A stretch of DNA of 64,000 bases from Enterobacter dykesii (GCF_008364625.2 NZ_CP126604.1:682001-746000), one strand, 5' to 3'. Shown: positions 33,378-45,019, numbered from the stretch's first letter. Notes: generated from the sequence alone by a model not told the origin. Numbers and translations: made by a program.

Positions 33378-34529
33378 ATGTTTGAACCTATGGAACTGAC
33401 CAACGACGCGGTGATTAAAGTCATCGGCGTCGGTGGCGGCGGCGGTAACGCCGTAGAGCATATGGTGCGTGAACGCATTGAAGGTGTTGAATTCTTCGCA
33501 GTTAACACCGATGCGCAGGCACTGCGTAAGACGGCTGTAGGCCAGACTATCCAGATCGGCGGTGGTATCACCAAAGGGCTGGGAGCAGGGGCTAACCCGG
33601 AAGTCGGTCGCAATGCGGCTGAAGAAGATCGTGAAGCGCTGCGCGCTGCGCTGGAAGGTGCGGACATGGTCTTCATCGCAGCAGGTATGGGTGGCGGTAC
33701 GGGTACCGGTGCAGCACCTGTTGTGGCTGAAGTAGCTAAAGATTTAGGTATCCTGACCGTTGCTGTCGTGACCAAGCCTTTCAACTTTGAAGGCAAGAAG
33801 CGTATGGCGTTCGCGGAGCAGGGTATCACCGAGCTGTCCAAGCATGTGGACTCGCTGATCACCATCCCGAACGACAAACTGTTGAAAGTTCTGGGTCGCG
33901 GTATTTCCCTGCTGGACGCATTCGGTGCAGCAAACGACGTGCTGAAAGGCGCGGTCCAGGGTATCGCTGAACTGATTACCCGTCCTGGCCTGATGAACGT
34001 TGACTTTGCAGACGTTCGCACCGTGATGTCCGAAATGGGTTACGCGATGATGGGCTCTGGCGTGGCGAGCGGTGAAGACCGTGCTGAAGAAGCGGCTGAA
34101 ATGGCTATCTCTTCTCCACTGCTGGAAGATATCGATCTGTCTGGTGCGCGCGGCGTGCTGGTCAACATTACCGCTGGCTTTGACCTGCGTCTGGATGAGT
34201 TCGAAACCGTGGGTAACACCATCCGTGCGTTCGCCTCTGACAACGCTACCGTGGTAATCGGTACTTCCCTTGACCCTGAAATGAACGACGAGCTGCGTGT
34301 GACCGTTGTTGCGACCGGTATCGGTATGGACAAGCGTCCTGAGATCACCTTAGTGACTAACAAGCAGACTCAGCAACCGGTAATGGATCGTTACCAGCAG
34401 CACGGTATGTCTCCTCTGACTCAGGAGCAGAAACCGGCCGCGAAAGTGGTGAACGACCCAACGCCGCAAACGGCGAAAGAGCCAGATTATCTGGATATCC
34501 CGGCGTTCCTGCGTAAGCAAGCTGACTAA
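33378..34529 (+). CDS. ftsZ: Tubulin-like division GTPase FtsZ
   Basis: 383 residues, as in E. coli. It polymerises into the Z ring. The tubulin signature GGGTGTG lies at 105-111, the T7 catalytic loop is NVDFADV near 207, and the variable linker is followed by the conserved C-terminal tail DYLDIPAFLRKQAD (370-383), which binds FtsA, ZipA, MinC and ZapD. GGAGAG precedes the ATG. ZapD itself is encoded about 5 kb downstream in this window. Confidence 0.98.
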   Translation: MFEPMELTNDAVIKVIGVGGGGGNAVEHMVRERIEGVEFFAVNTDAQALRKTAVGQTIQIGGGITKGLGAGANPEVGRNAAEEDREALRAALEGADMVFIAAGMGGGTGTGAAPVVAEVAKDLGILTVAVVTKPFNFEGKKRMAFAEQGITELSKHVDSLITIPNDKLLKVLGRGISLLDAFGAANDVLKGAVQGIAELITRPGLMNVDFADVRTVMSEMGYAMMGSGVASGEDRAEEAAEMAISSPLLEDIDLSGARGVLVNITAGFDLRLDEFETVGNTIRAFASDNATVVIGTSLDPEMNDELRVTVVATGIGMDKRPEITLVTNKQTQQPVMDRYQQHGMSPLTQEQKPAAKVVNDPTPQTAKEPDYLDIPAFLRKQAD

Positions 34530-34609
34530 GAATTGGCTGGAATTTGGGGATTTGCGCTCTTTGTGCTAAACTGGCCCACCGTTAGTGATATACACTCTCG
34601 GTTGGATAG

Positions 34610-35548
<939 letters not shown>

Positions 35549-35574
35549 CGGGTCATCCCGTTTCGTAAAAAACT

Positions 35575-35629
35575 CGACTGGTTAACCTGGTACTCTCTCC
35601 GACCAGGAAGACCAGTCGTTTTTATTTTT
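35575..35629 (+). terminator. lpxC terminator
   Basis: Outer stem CGACTGGT / ACCAGTCG with an inner CCTGGT / ACCAGG stem, followed by TTTTTATTTTTA. It ends the long cell-wall cluster before secM. Confidence 0.88.
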
Positions 35630-35827
35630 ACCCTTCTTCGTTTGCCCCAGCGTTATCTCTCGTTTGTCTTACGCAGAAAATGTGCGCGTTAGCTGCATTC
35701 TTGACCGTTTTTCCCCGCGGCGGCACCTCATTCCTGCTGATGTATATTGGCTTTAGTGGTACTATCTGGGCGCTAAAAAGAATAACTGAACTCAGCCTCT
35801 GCGAGGCTGGCTTATTGGGTGGAGCAG

Positions 35828-36331
35828 GTGAGCGGAATACTGACGCGCTGGCGACAATTTGGCAGACGTTACTTCTGGCCGCATCTCTTATTAGGGATGG
35901 TCGCGGCGAGTTTCGGCTTGCCTGCGCTCAGCAACAGTGCCGAAGCGGCGACGCCCGCAAAAACCTCCACCACTAAACACGATTTCAACACGCGGGTTAA
36001 CTTCACTAACCTCGCGTGGCTTGAAGCCAGTCGCCGCCCAAACTTCACCGTCGATTACTGGCACCAGCACGCTATCCGCACCGTTATCCGCCATCTGTCC
36101 TTTGCGATGGCACCGCAGGCCATGCCTGTTGCGGAAGAGGCCCTGCCGGTTCAGGCTCAGCATCTTGCCCTGCTGGACACGCTCAACGCGCTGCTCACGC
36201 AGGACAGCCAGCCGCCGGTTATGGTTCGTCAGACAGCGCAGCGTGCGTTTGTCTCGCCTGTTTCATTCTCTGTTTCAACCTGGATTAGCCAGGCTCACGG
36301 CATTCGTGCCGGGCCGCAACGCCTCAGCTAA
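35828..36331 (+). CDS. secM: Secretion monitor SecM (translation arrest peptide)
   Basis: 167 residues from the GTG at 35828 ([12 protein letters not shown]), matching the E. coli start. An unusually long signal sequence (about residues 1-37, [21 protein letters not shown]) is followed by a variable middle. The arrest motif near the C terminus keeps every known key residue: Phe147, Trp152, Ile153 and GIRAGP at 158-163 (E. coli FxxxxWIxxxxGIRAGP), four codons before the stop. SecM stalls its own ribosome until pulled by SecA, opening the secA ribosome-binding site. The stretch before the motif differs strongly from E. coli. secA starts 58 bp downstream. Confidence 0.94.
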   Translation: MSGILTRWRQFGRRYFWPHLLLGMVAASFGLPALSNSAEAATPAKTSTTKHDFNTRVNFTNLAWLEASRRPNFTVDYWHQHAIRTVIRHLSFAMAPQAMPVAEEALPVQAQHLALLDTLNALLTQDSQPPVMVRQTAQRAFVSPVSFSVSTWISQAHGIRAGPQRLS

Positions 36332-36389
36332 ATTAACTTTTTCAATACCTTAATTTATCTGCCCATAATGGGGCGTTTGAGAATTTATT

Positions 36390-39095
36390 ATGCTAATCAA
36401 ATTGTTAACTAAAGTTTTTGGTAGTCGTAACGATCGTACCCTGCGCCGTATGCGCAAAGCTGTTGCCGTCATCAACGGTATGGAACCGGCGATGGAGAAG
36501 CTCTCTGATGACGAGCTGAAAGCGAAAACGGCGGAATTCCGTGCGCGTCTGGAAAAAGGCGAAACCTTAGAAAGCCTGATCCCGGAAGCGTTTGCTGTCG
36601 TGCGCGAAGCGAGTAAGCGCGTATTCGGCATGCGTCACTTCGACGTTCAGCTGCTGGGTGGTATGGTGCTCAACGAGCGCTGCATCGCGGAAATGCGTAC
36701 CGGTGAAGGTAAAACCCTGACCGCAACGCTGCCGGCTTACCTGAACGCGCTGACCGGTAAAGGCGTTCACGTCGTTACCGTCAACGACTATCTGGCGCAG
36801 CGTGACGCCGAAAACAACCGTCCACTGTTCGAATTCCTCGGTATGACCGTCGGCATCAACATGTCCGGCCTGCCTGCGCCAGCCAAGCGCGAAGCGTATA
36901 ACGCGGACATCACCTACGGCACCAACAACGAATACGGCTTCGACTACCTGCGTGACAACATGGCGTTCAGCCCGGAAGAGCGCGTCCAGCGTAAGCTGCA
37001 CTATGCGCTGGTGGATGAGGTTGACTCCATCCTGATCGATGAAGCGCGTACTCCGCTGATCATCTCCGGCCCGGCTGAAGACAGCTCCGAGATGTACCGT
37101 AAAGTGGACAAAATCATTCCACACCTGCTGCGCCAGGAGAAAGAGGACTCGGATACCTTCCAGGGTGAAGGTCACTTCTCCGTTGATGAAAAAGCGCGCC
37201 AGGTGAACCTGACCGAACGCGGTCTGGTGAAAATTGAAGAGCTGCTGGTCGCTGAAGGCATCATGGAAGAGGGCGAGTCCCTGTACTCCCCGAGCAACAT
37301 CATGCTGATGCACCACGTGACCGCTGCACTGCGCGCCCACGCGCTGTTCACCCGCGACGTCGATTACATCGTTAAAGACGGCGAAGTGATCATCGTCGAT
37401 GAACACACCGGCCGTACCATGCAGGGACGTCGCTGGTCTGACGGTCTGCACCAGGCTGTGGAAGCCAAAGAAGGTGTGGATATTCAGAATGAAAACCAGA
37501 CGCTGGCGTCTATTACCTTCCAGAACTACTTCCGTCTGTACGAGAAGCTGGCGGGGATGACCGGTACTGCTGATACCGAAGCGTTTGAATTCAGCTCCAT
37601 CTACAAGCTGGATACCGTGGTCGTTCCAACCAACCGTCCAATGATCCGTAAGGATATGCCGGACCTGGTGTACATGACCGAAGCGGAAAAAATTCAGGCA
37701 ATCATCGAAGATATTCGCGACCGCACTGCCAACGGCCAGCCGGTTCTGGTGGGGACCATCTCCATCGAGAAATCCGAAGTGGTTTCTCACGAGCTGACGA
37801 AAGCGGGTATCAAACACAACGTTCTGAACGCCAAATTCCACGCTAAAGAAGCGGACATTGTTGCGCAGGCGGGTTATCCGGCGGCGGTGACCATCGCCAC
37901 CAACATGGCAGGTCGTGGTACCGATATTATGCTGGGCGGTAGCTGGCAGGCTGAAGTGGCTGAGCTGGAAAACCCAACGCCAGAACAGATTGCGCAGATC
38001 AAAGCCGACTGGCAGGTTCGTCATGACGCCGTTTTGGCTTCCGGCGGTCTGCACATCATCGGTACCGAGCGTCATGAATCCCGTCGTATCGATAACCAGC
38101 TGCGTGGCCGTGCGGGTCGTCAGGGCGATGCCGGTTCATCCCGCTTCTACCTGTCTATGGAAGATGCGCTGATGCGTATTTTCGCCTCCGACCGCGTGTC
38201 CGGCATGATGCGTAAGCTGGGGATGAAACCAGGCGAAGCCATTGAGCACCCGTGGGTGACCAAAGCGATCGCTAACGCACAGCGTAAAGTGGAAAGCCGC
38301 AACTTTGATATTCGTAAGCAGCTGCTGGAATATGATGATGTGGCTAACGATCAGCGTCGTGCGATCTACACCCAGCGCAACGAACTGCTGGACGTGTCCG
38401 ACGTAAGCGAAACCATCAACAGCATTCGTGAAGATGTGTTTAAAGCCACCATCGACGCGCATATTCCACCGCAGTCTCTGGAAGAGATGTGGGATATCGA
38501 AGGCCTGCAGGAACGTCTGAAAAATGACTTTGACCTCGATCTGCCAATCAAAGAGTGGCTGGATAAAGAGCCTGAGCTGCACGAAGAGACCCTTCGCGAA
38601 CGTATCTTTGAAACCGCGCTGGACGTCTACAAGCGTAAGGAAGAGGTTGTTGGCGCTGAAATGATGCGTCACTTCGAAAAAGGCGTGATGCTGCAAACCC
38701 TGGACTCCCTGTGGAAAGAGCACCTGGCGGCGATGGACTACCTGCGTCAGGGTATTCACCTGCGTGGCTATGCGCAGAAAGATCCGAAGCAGGAATACAA
38801 GCGTGAATCCTTCTCCATGTTTGCATCTATGCTGGAGTCACTGAAATATGAAGTGATTAGCACCCTGAGCAAGGTTCAGGTGCGTATGCCGGAAGAGGTG
38901 GAAGCGATGGAGCAGCAGCGTCGTGAAGAAGCCGAGCGTCTGGCACAAATGCAGCAGCTGAGTCATCAGACCGACGACAGCGAAGCCGCAGCGGCGATCG
39001 CCGCACAGACCGGCGATCGTAAAGTGGGGCGTAACGATCCGTGCCCGTGTGGTTCCGGTAAAAAGTACAAGGCGTGCCACGGCCGTCTGAGCTAA
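36390..39095 (+). CDS. secA: Preprotein translocase ATPase SecA
   Basis: 901 residues, as in E. coli. It drives secretory proteins through SecYEG. Walker A is at 102-109 (MRTGEGKT), Walker B is [11 protein letters not shown], and the second nucleotide domain has [11 protein letters not shown] and [19 protein letters not shown]. The C-terminal zinc site is [14 protein letters not shown] with Cys885, Cys887, Cys896 and His897, used for SecB binding. Its translation is controlled by SecM from the immediately upstream gene. A GAG-type weak ribosome-binding site and a small CCC/GGG hairpin lie before the ATG. Confidence 0.98.
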   Translation: MLIKLLTKVFGSRNDRTLRRMRKAVAVINGMEPAMEKLSDDELKAKTAEFRARLEKGETLESLIPEAFAVVREASKRVFGMRHFDVQLLGGMVLNERCIAEMRTGEGKTLTATLPAYLNALTGKGVHVVTVNDYLAQRDAENNRPLFEFLGMTVGINMSGLPAPAKREAYNADITYGTNNEYGFDYLRDNMAFSPEERVQRKLHYALVDEVDSILIDEARTPLIISGPAEDSSEMYRKVDKIIPHLLRQEKEDSDTFQGEGHFSVDEKARQVNLTERGLVKIEELLVAEGIMEEGESLYSPSNIMLMHHVTAALRAHALFTRDVDYIVKDGEVIIVDEHTGRTMQGRRWSDGLHQAVEAKEGVDIQNENQTLASITFQNYFRLYEKLAGMTGTADTEAFEFSSIYKLDTVVVPTNRPMIRKDMPDLVYMTEAEKIQAIIEDIRDRTANGQPVLVGTISIEKSEVVSHELTKAGIKHNVLNAKFHAKEADIVAQAGYPAAVTIATNMAGRGTDIMLGGSWQAEVAELENPTPEQIAQIKADWQVRHDAVLASGGLHIIGTERHESRRIDNQLRGRAGRQGDAGSSRFYLSMEDALMRIFASDRVSGMMRKLGMKPGEAIEHPWVTKAIANAQRKVESRNFDIRKQLLEYDDVANDQRRAIYTQRNELLDVSDVSETINSIREDVFKATIDAHIPPQSLEEMWDIEGLQERLKNDFDLDLPIKEWLDKEPELHEETLRERIFETALDVYKRKEEVVGAEMMRHFEKGVMLQTLDSLWKEHLAAMDYLRQGIHLRGYAQKDPKQEYKRESFSMFASMLESLKYEVISTLSKVQVRMPEEVEAMEQQRREEAERLAQMQQLSHQTDDSEAAAAIAAQTGDRKVGRNDPCPCGSGKKYKACHGRLS

Positions 39096-39111
39096 GTTCA
39101 TAAAAAAACAA

Positions 39112-39138
39112 AAAGGCGCAGATTTCTGCGCCTTTTTT
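39112..39138 (+). terminator. secA terminator
   Basis: Stem AAGGCGCAG / CTGCGCCTT with a 4-base loop, A run before and six T residues after; it lies in the 57-bp gap between secA and mutT. Confidence 0.9.
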
Positions 39139-39152
39139 ATGGAAGTGACAAT

Positions 39153-39545
39153 ATGAAAATACTGCAAATTGCCGTCGGGATTATTCGCAACCCGCAAAAC
39201 CAAATCTTTATCACCCAGCGCGCTGCCGACGCCCATATGGCGAACAAGTGGGAGTTTCCGGGCGGTAAAATCGAGTCAGGTGAAACGCCGGAAGAGGCGC
39301 TGGTTCGGGAACTTCAGGAAGAGGTGGGGATCACGCCGCTTGGCGCAACGCTATTTGATAAGCTTGAATACCAGTTTCCGGACAGGCACATCACGCTGTG
39401 GTTTTGGCTGGTGGAAAACTGGGAGGGTGAACCCTGGGGAAAAGAGGGACAGCCGGGTAGCTGGGTGGAACTTCAGGCAAGTGATGCCGAAAAATTCCCG
39501 CCAGCTAATGAGCCCGTGATCCTGCGGTTAGTCGCACAACCGTAG
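39153..39545 (+). CDS. mutT: 8-oxo-dGTP diphosphatase MutT
   Basis: 130 residues (E. coli 129). It hydrolyses 8-oxo-dGTP and so prevents A:T to C:G mutations. The Nudix box GX5EX7REXXEEXG is exact: GGKIESGETPEEALVRELQ followed by EEVGI (residues 38-60). FLxxR-type start FITQRAADAHMANKWEFPGG is conserved. It follows the secA terminator by only 15 bp, so read-through or an overlapping promoter is likely. Confidence 0.97.
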   Translation: MKILQIAVGIIRNPQNQIFITQRAADAHMANKWEFPGGKIESGETPEEALVRELQEEVGITPLGATLFDKLEYQFPDRHITLWFWLVENWEGEPWGKEGQPGSWVELQASDAEKFPPANEPVILRLVAQP

Positions 39546-39574
39546 GCCTGCCAGACGAAGCGCCAGCAGGCTTT
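39546..39574. terminator. Possible terminator between convergent mutT and yacG
   Basis: GCCTGC (39546-39551) and GCAGGC (39566-39571) frame a 14-base loop followed by TTTAC. The stem is only 6 bp, in a 34-bp gap between two stops. Confidence 0.45.
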
Positions 39575-39579
39575 ACAGA

Positions 39580-39774
39580 TTACTGCTGGGTTTCACTCCA
39601 GTCGTCGCTGTCCGAGAGATCGCCTTTGCTCGGAATGCGTTTCTCTTCCGCCGCCCATTCGCCCAGGTCAATGAGCTGACAGCGCTTGCAGCAGAATGGG
39701 CGGAACGGACTCACTTCGCCCCAGACAACGGTTTTGCCACAGGTTGGGCAGCTTACGGTAGTGACATCAGACAT
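39580..39774 (-). CDS. yacG: DNA gyrase inhibitor YacG, small zinc protein
   Basis: 64 residues from the ATG at 39774 ([14 protein letters not shown]), with AAGGAG 5 bases upstream; E. coli 65. The four-cysteine zinc site is CPTCG followed by FCCKRC; the usual E. coli sequence there is FCSKRC, so one extra cysteine is present. The C terminus is acidic. YacG binds GyrB and inhibits DNA gyrase. Last gene of coaE-zapD-yacG, 9 bp after zapD. Confidence 0.93.
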   Translation of the reverse strand: MSDVTTVSCPTCGKTVVWGEVSPFRPFCCKRCQLIDLGEWAAEEKRIPSKGDLSDSDDWSETQQ

Positions 39775-39783
39775 CAGCACTCC

Positions 39784-40527
39784 TTAACAACAGGCCAGTT
39801 CAAAATCGAGACGTTCCGGCACGGTGCCATTTTCACTGTCCAGCGGCATAAAGCGAATCGCAAAGCGGCTCTTATGCCCGGAAATCTGCGGGTAAAGCTG
39901 TTCTCCAAGCGATAAATTCAGGCGCAGAAGATCGGCATCATCACCGTTATCCTGGAAGAAACCATTCAGGCTGGTTTGCTTGCGGAACGGCGCAGAGTTA
40001 CGGATCAGATCGAGGATCAGCGACAGCGTCTGGTGCATTGGCTCCAGGCTCGCCAGCCAGCTGTTCACCTGTGCGTCACGCTGCGCCTGTGGCATATGTA
40101 GCCACATATGCAGGGTCGGCAGGTCGAAGCTGCAGCAGCCGCCAGGAATGCTCAGACGCTGGCGCACCAGGCCAATCAGGCGGTCTTCACGCAAAAACTG
40201 CCCGACGCGCGGCGCGGCCATCAGGACGGCACTGCTGCTTTTCAACTGCTGGCGGAGCGCGTCGATACGGCTCTGATCTACGCCGGGGACCTCTGTCCAT
40301 GCCTGTAATTTACGCTGCTGGCGCTCCAGCTCTTTGAGTAATTCTGTGCGGACATCGCCGCGTTCAATCACATCCAGCAGATCGCCTACGTTGCGGAAGA
40401 AGTGCAACGCCGTGGCATGATCGTTAACAGGCAGATGTTGTGAAAGTTGTTGAATAAGAAATTCGATGCGCAGCCAGGTGCGCATTTTTTCGTTGAGCGG
40501 ATGCTCAAAAAGGATGTGTGTCGACAT
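39784..40527 (-). CDS. zapD: Z-ring-associated protein ZapD
   Basis: 247 residues, as in E. coli ZapD (YacF). It bundles FtsZ filaments by binding the FtsZ C-terminal tail, here conserved at the end of ftsZ. The N-terminal alpha-helical part starts [20 protein letters not shown], and the C-terminal beta domain includes [27 protein letters not shown]. It overlaps the coaE stop by one base and is the middle gene of coaE-zapD-yacG. Confidence 0.96.
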   Translation of the reverse strand: MSTHILFEHPLNEKMRTWLRIEFLIQQLSQHLPVNDHATALHFFRNVGDLLDVIERGDVRTELLKELERQQRKLQAWTEVPGVDQSRIDALRQQLKSSSAVLMAAPRVGQFLREDRLIGLVRQRLSIPGGCCSFDLPTLHMWLHMPQAQRDAQVNSWLASLEPMHQTLSLILDLIRNSAPFRKQTSLNGFFQDNGDDADLLRLNLSLGEQLYPQISGHKSRFAIRFMPLDSENGTVPERLDFELACC

Positions 40528-41147
40528 TATGGTTTTTCCTGTGCAACGGCCTGCGCGGCGAACGTCAGATACTGCGCGTGCAGACGGGCAACATCCGATG
40601 CAATGGCATCTGGTGCGCCGTTATTATCAATAACATCATCCGCCACGGCAAGGCGCTGAGCGCGCGTAGCCTGAGCGGCAAGAATTTGTTCAGCATGCTC
40701 CCGCGAGACGCGATCGCGCGTCATGGTTCGCTGGATTTGCATTTCGGGTGCGACATCAATCACCAGCACACGATCGGCTTTCTTCTGCAGCTGATTTTCA
40801 ACCAGTAGCGGAACCACCCACAGGACATAGGGCGAGCGGGCTGCGGCTATCTGACGCTGAGTTTCCTGGTGGATGATGGGGTGGAGCAGGGCATTAAGCC
40901 AGTCTTTTTCCGCAGAATCAGAAAAAATACATTCGCGAAGCTGACGGCGATTCAGTGTGCCATCGGCAGTGATGACTGCCTGACCAAAATGTTCTGCGAT
41001 GGCCTTTAGCGCGGGTGTATTGGGCTCTACCACCTGGCGGGCAATGATATCGGCATCAATAATCGTGATACCCAAACGAGAGAACGCGTCCGCAACGGTA
41101 CTTTTGCCACTACCGATGCCGCCGGTTAATGCGACGATATACCCCAT
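40527..41147 (-). CDS. coaE: Dephospho-CoA kinase CoaE
   Basis: 206 residues, as in E. coli. It phosphorylates the 3'-hydroxyl of dephospho-CoA in the last step of coenzyme A synthesis. The P-loop GGIGSGKST lies at residues 9-17; [13 protein letters not shown] and the lid arginines ([18 protein letters not shown]) are present. First gene of the coaE-zapD-yacG operon; divergent from guaC across 228 bp. Confidence 0.96.
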   Translation of the reverse strand: MGYIVALTGGIGSGKSTVADAFSRLGITIIDADIIARQVVEPNTPALKAIAEHFGQAVITADGTLNRRQLRECIFSDSAEKDWLNALLHPIIHQETQRQIAAARSPYVLWVVPLLVENQLQKKADRVLVIDVAPEMQIQRTMTRDRVSREHAEQILAAQATRAQRLAVADDVIDNNGAPDAIASDVARLHAQYLTFAAQAVAQEKP

Positions 41148-41375
41148 TAATTCAAATCCTGGGAATTATTCATTATTAAAATCAGTTGGTTAAAACTATT
41201 TGGTGCGCTGGCAACTGTTTGGCTCTGTTTACCGGCTTTTTACCAGGTAAATTTATAGGATTGTAGCGTAAAAAAAGAGAATTTCGCAGTCTTGCGGAGC
41301 AGGTATTAGTGCGTATGATAACGTCACTGGAGTTGTGCTTTTAACATATTTGCCTCTAACCCCAGGAATCCGCAC

Positions 41376-42419
41376 ATGCGTATCGAAGAAGATCTGAAGT
41401 TAGGTTTCAAAGACGTTCTTATCCGCCCTAAACGCTCTACACTGAAAAGTCGCTCAGACGTTGAACTCGAACGTCAATTCACCTTTAAGCATTCCGGTCA
41501 GACCTGGTCTGGCGTGCCGATCATCGCTGCCAACATGGATACTGTGGGAACCTTTGAGATGGCAACCGCCCTGGCACAGTTCGACATTCTCACCGCCGTG
41601 CACAAACATTACAGCCCTGAAGAGTGGAATGCGTTTGTTGCGTCCGCCTCTGCTGACGTGGTGAAGCATGTGATGGTTTCTACCGGCACCTCCGATGCGG
41701 ATTTCGAGAAGACCAAACAGATCCTGAACGCTAACCCGGCTCTCAACTTCGTTTGTATTGACGTGGCGAACGGTTACTCCGAGCACTTCGTGCAGTTCGT
41801 CAGCAAGGCGCGTGAAGCCTGGCCGACGAAAACCATCATCGCGGGCAACGTGGTGACCGGTGAAATGTGTGAAGAGCTGATCCTTTCCGGTGCAGATATC
41901 GTGAAAGTGGGTATTGGCCCGGGCTCCGTGTGCACGACCCGCGTCAAAACCGGCGTCGGTTATCCGCAGCTTTCCGCAGTCATTGAATGCGCCGATGCGG
42001 CGCACGGTCTGGGCGGCCAGATCATCAGCGATGGCGGCTGTACCATGCCGGGTGATGTTGCGAAAGCCTTCGGCGGCGGCGCCGACTTCGTGATGCTCGG
42101 CGGTATGCTGGCAGGCCACGAAGAGAGCGGTGGTACCGTTGTTGAAGAGAACGGCGAGAAATTTATGCTGTTCTACGGCATGAGTTCTGAATCCGCGATG
42201 ACCCGTCACGTCGGTGGCGTGGCAAAATACCGTGCGGCAGAAGGCAAAACCGTGAAGCTACCTCTGCGCGGCCCGGTTGAATACACCGCGCGCGATATCC
42301 TCGGCGGCCTGCGCTCGGCCTGCACCTACGTTGGGGCATCCCGCCTGAAAGAACTGACGAAACGTACAACGTTTATTCGCGTTCAGGAGCAGGAAAACCG
42401 CGTATTCAATAGCCTTTAA
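41376..42419 (+). CDS. guaC: GMP reductase GuaC
   Basis: 347 residues, as in E. coli. It reduces GMP to IMP with NADPH, a salvage step in purine balance. The IMPDH/GMPR TIM barrel is clear; the catalytic cysteine lies in [11 protein letters not shown] (residue 186 in E. coli), and the phosphate-binding [26 protein letters not shown] follows in two blocks. A single gene with a 228-bp upstream region and a terminator after it. Confidence 0.97.
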   Translation: MRIEEDLKLGFKDVLIRPKRSTLKSRSDVELERQFTFKHSGQTWSGVPIIAANMDTVGTFEMATALAQFDILTAVHKHYSPEEWNAFVASASADVVKHVMVSTGTSDADFEKTKQILNANPALNFVCIDVANGYSEHFVQFVSKAREAWPTKTIIAGNVVTGEMCEELILSGADIVKVGIGPGSVCTTRVKTGVGYPQLSAVIECADAAHGLGGQIISDGGCTMPGDVAKAFGGGADFVMLGGMLAGHEESGGTVVEENGEKFMLFYGMSSESAMTRHVGGVAKYRAAEGKTVKLPLRGPVEYTARDILGGLRSACTYVGASRLKELTKRTTFIRVQEQENRVFNSL

Positions 42420-42426
42420 TGGCTTC

Positions 42427-42452
42427 TGCTGGCGCATCCCCGTGCGCCAGCA
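42427..42452. terminator. Terminator between convergent guaC and hofC
   Basis: A 10-bp perfect stem TGCTGGCGCA / TGCGCCAGCA with a 6-base loop, followed by CTGTTT, 7 bases after the guaC stop and 10 before the hofC stop. It can act in both directions. Confidence 0.82.
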
Positions 42453-42462
42453 CTGTTTAGCA

Positions 42463-43647
42463 CTACCCCGCGCTCATCGCATCCCCCAGATGGAAAATCG
42501 GCAGGTACATTGCCACCACCAGCGTGCCGATGATGACCCCTGTCACAATCAGAAGCACCGGCTCGAGAAGTGCCGCCAGATTATCTGCCCGTTGAAAGGT
42601 CTGTTCCGTGTGATGCCGGGCGAGGTTTGCCAGCATGATGTCCAGCGCACCTGACATTTCACCGGTTCGTAAAAGCTGAATGCACAGCGGGGTAAAGATG
42701 GCCGCTTTCTGAAAGGATGACCAGACGGGGAGACCTTTTTCAATGTCCTCCCGAACGCTGTGGAGTATCCCCCGCCAGTAACAACTTTCAACGGTCTCCT
42801 CTGCGCTCTCCAGGCCCTGTAAAAAGGGGATACCGGCCTGTTGCGTGAGTGACAGCACGGTAAAGATGTGTCCCAGTTTTTGTCCTTTTGCCAGCGCGCC
42901 CATCACGGGCATGTGCATCAGCATGCGCTGCCAGCGAGGGTTCTGTCGCAGTGCCCAGGCGGCGGCTAAGGGCATTAATAACGCGACGAACAACGCGAGG
43001 GCATAGGACTGGATAAATGCGGCCATCCCCATGACCATTTGCGTCAGCATCGGGAGCGGCGTGTTAAACGTTTTGTAGATCGCGGCAAACTCGGGCAAGA
43101 CCAGAATGACCATCGCCAGCACCACGAGTACGGCGATCGTCAGGACGATCGCCGGGTAGCGCAGGGCCTTTTTCACCTTCTCTCTAAGCTGCTGCTGCGC
43201 TTTTTGCTGCCGCGCGAGCTGGCGGCAGCACTCCTCCAGTTTCCCTGTGAGCTCACCGGTTTTCACCATTGAGACATGCAGCGGGCTAAACACCTCTGGC
43301 CACTTTTTTAGCGACTCAGAAAAGGGGGATCCCTCACTGAGCTCATCGGCAATGCTTTGCAGCAGCGCCTGCCACGGTTTTAACGGATGTTGCTCTGCCA
43401 GCATCTGCAGGCTGTGGGACAACGTCAGCCCCGCCTGCAAAAGCGTGGCGAGCTGGCGAAACATCTCGCAGCAGTGATGCGGCCGCCAGCGGTGCCGCTG
43501 AGCGCATCGGGTCAGCGCCAGAGGATGGAGATCGCTACGCATCAGCCTGGTGAAGGCGGCAGTGCGGTCTGTGGCCCAGAGTGTTCCGCTTTGGAATTCA
43601 CCTTCTTTGGTGAGCGCTCGCCAGCGCCAGAGCTGATTAGCAGCCAT
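42463..43647 (-). CDS. hofC: Type IV pilus assembly inner membrane protein HofC (PilC/GspF family)
   Basis: 394 residues (E. coli about 400). Two GspF domains of about 120 residues each, each ending in a membrane helix (VLTIAVLVVLAMVILVLPEF; LLIVTGVIIGTLVVAMYLPIF), and conserved FRQLATLLQAGLTLSHSL at the first. It is the platform protein of a type IV pilus or competence-type pseudopilus. The 11-bp overlap with hofB and the short spacing to ppdD give a ppdD-hofB-hofC operon. Confidence 0.93.
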   Translation of the reverse strand: MAANQLWRWRALTKEGEFQSGTLWATDRTAAFTRLMRSDLHPLALTRCAQRHRWRPHHCCEMFRQLATLLQAGLTLSHSLQMLAEQHPLKPWQALLQSIADELSEGSPFSESLKKWPEVFSPLHVSMVKTGELTGKLEECCRQLARQQKAQQQLREKVKKALRYPAIVLTIAVLVVLAMVILVLPEFAAIYKTFNTPLPMLTQMVMGMAAFIQSYALALFVALLMPLAAAWALRQNPRWQRMLMHMPVMGALAKGQKLGHIFTVLSLTQQAGIPFLQGLESAEETVESCYWRGILHSVREDIEKGLPVWSSFQKAAIFTPLCIQLLRTGEMSGALDIMLANLARHHTEQTFQRADNLAALLEPVLLIVTGVIIGTLVVAMYLPIFHLGDAMSAG

Positions 43648-45019
43648 CCGGCATTCCCAGCACGCGCACCAGCTCTTCGATCGTGGTCAGCCCTTGCTCG
43701 ACGGCCATGCAGCCGTGCTCAAAAAGAGAAATCATTCCCGCCTGCCGGGCACTCGCCTCTATCACTTCGATTCCCGCCCCGCTGGCAATGGCCTGACGCA
43801 GAGCATTGTCGATCGCCAGTACTTCAAAAATGGCCACACGGCCATAAAAACCGTGATAACAGCGATCGCAGCCGGTGGGCTGCCAGCGTGGAAGCGGTCT
43901 GGACCATACGGCGCGCGGTAATTGAGCATGCTCGCTGGCTTCCCGGCGACAGTGCGGACACAAACGCCGGACCAGCCGCTGGGCAATCACCATCGACAGC
44001 GCGGAAGATATCATCCAGCGCGCGACGCCCATCTGCTCGAGGCGAATCAGGGTTTCCGTCGTCGAGTTGGTGTGCAGCGTTGACAGCACCAGATGACCGG
44101 TCTGGGCGGCATTAATGGCAATTTCTGCCGTTTCACCGTCACGGATTTCGCCGACCATAATGATGTCTGGATCCTGACGCAGCAGTGCCCTCAGCACGCT
44201 CTGGAATGTTAAACCCGCCCGGGGATTAATCTGCGTCTGGTTTAATCCCGCCAGAGGGATCTCAATGGGATCCTCCACGCTACAGATGTTGACGTCAGGG
44301 GTATTACGCGCCTGCAGCGCGCTATACAGCGTCACGGTTTTGCCGCTGCCGGTAGGGCCGGTGACCAGAATCAGCCCCTGCGGCTGGTGGAGAACCTCAT
44401 TGAAACAGGCCAGTTGTTCTGCGCTCATACCAAGCGCTTTCGGCTCAAGAGCCTGCTGAACCTGATGCAGCAGACGCAGCACAATTTTCTCGCCACCGCT
44501 GCAGGGAAGCGTCGCGATCCGAAACGAGACCGGCGCGTTTGCCAGCTCAATCGTAAACTGACCGTCCTGAGGTAAACGACGTTCTGCAATATCCAGGTTA
44601 CCCAGCACTTTTAAACGTGCGCTGAACAGGCTGGCCAGCGAGGCGGAAAGCGGAGGCTGGGGGCAAAGCACCCCGTCGATGCGTAAACGGATCTGGCACG
44701 CGTGCTCCATCGGTTCGATATGAATGTCGGAGGCGCGCTGGTTGATTGCCTGCTGCAGCGTGTGGTTGAGGATATCCACCGTCGAGTGTGTTTGCGAAAC
44801 AACGGGCAGATGCGATTGTGACGTTAGCTGCCGGTGTTTTTCCATGCGCTCAGCGCTCCAGCACTCAATATCAATCCGTTTCTGGGTCGCGAAGCGCAGC
44901 GCCTCCATGAGTTCAGCCGCGGGGCTGCCCACGACGGCGATGCTAACCATGTCACTGTCGCTGGTGAGCAGCAGAGCGTGATGGCGCTGACAAAGCGCCA
45001 CGAGTTGATCGGTATTCAT
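43637..45019 (-). CDS. hofB: Type IV pilus assembly ATPase HofB (PilB/GspE family)
   Basis: 460 residues from the ATG at 45019 (MNTDQL, GAGGAG upstream); the frame extends 12 codons further but that would overlap ppdD. Walker A GPTGSGKT at 221-228, Asp box with IICSVEDP-type ICSVEDPIEIPL, Walker B DIIMVGEIRDGETA, His box TGHLVLSTLHTNS, and the C-terminal tetracysteine CPHC ... CDRC zinc site. All catalytic motifs look intact, so the enzyme should be active if expressed. In E. coli the pathway is normally silent. Confidence 0.94.
   Translation of the reverse strand: MNTDQLVALCQRHHALLLTSDSDMVSIAVVGSPAAELMEALRFATQKRIDIECWSAERMEKHRQLTSQSHLPVVSQTHSTVDILNHTLQQAINQRASDIHIEPMEHACQIRLRIDGVLCPQPPLSASLASLFSARLKVLGNLDIAERRLPQDGQFTIELANAPVSFRIATLPCSGGEKIVLRLLHQVQQALEPKALGMSAEQLACFNEVLHQPQGLILVTGPTGSGKTVTLYSALQARNTPDVNICSVEDPIEIPLAGLNQTQINPRAGLTFQSVLRALLRQDPDIIMVGEIRDGETAEIAINAAQTGHLVLSTLHTNSTTETLIRLEQMGVARWMISSALSMVIAQRLVRRLCPHCRREASEHAQLPRAVWSRPLPRWQPTGCDRCYHGFYGRVAIFEVLAIDNALRQAIASGAGIEVIEASARQAGMISLFEHGCMAVEQGLTTIEELVRVLGMPDGC

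Noticed and set aside
35630-35827. Open frame overlapping the secM start in another frame
   Set aside because: The translation has no family features, and its later part is out-of-frame secM.
36567-38075. A 502-codon open frame opposite secA
   Set aside because: Antisense shadow of secA with His/Phe/Val-rich, featureless translation.
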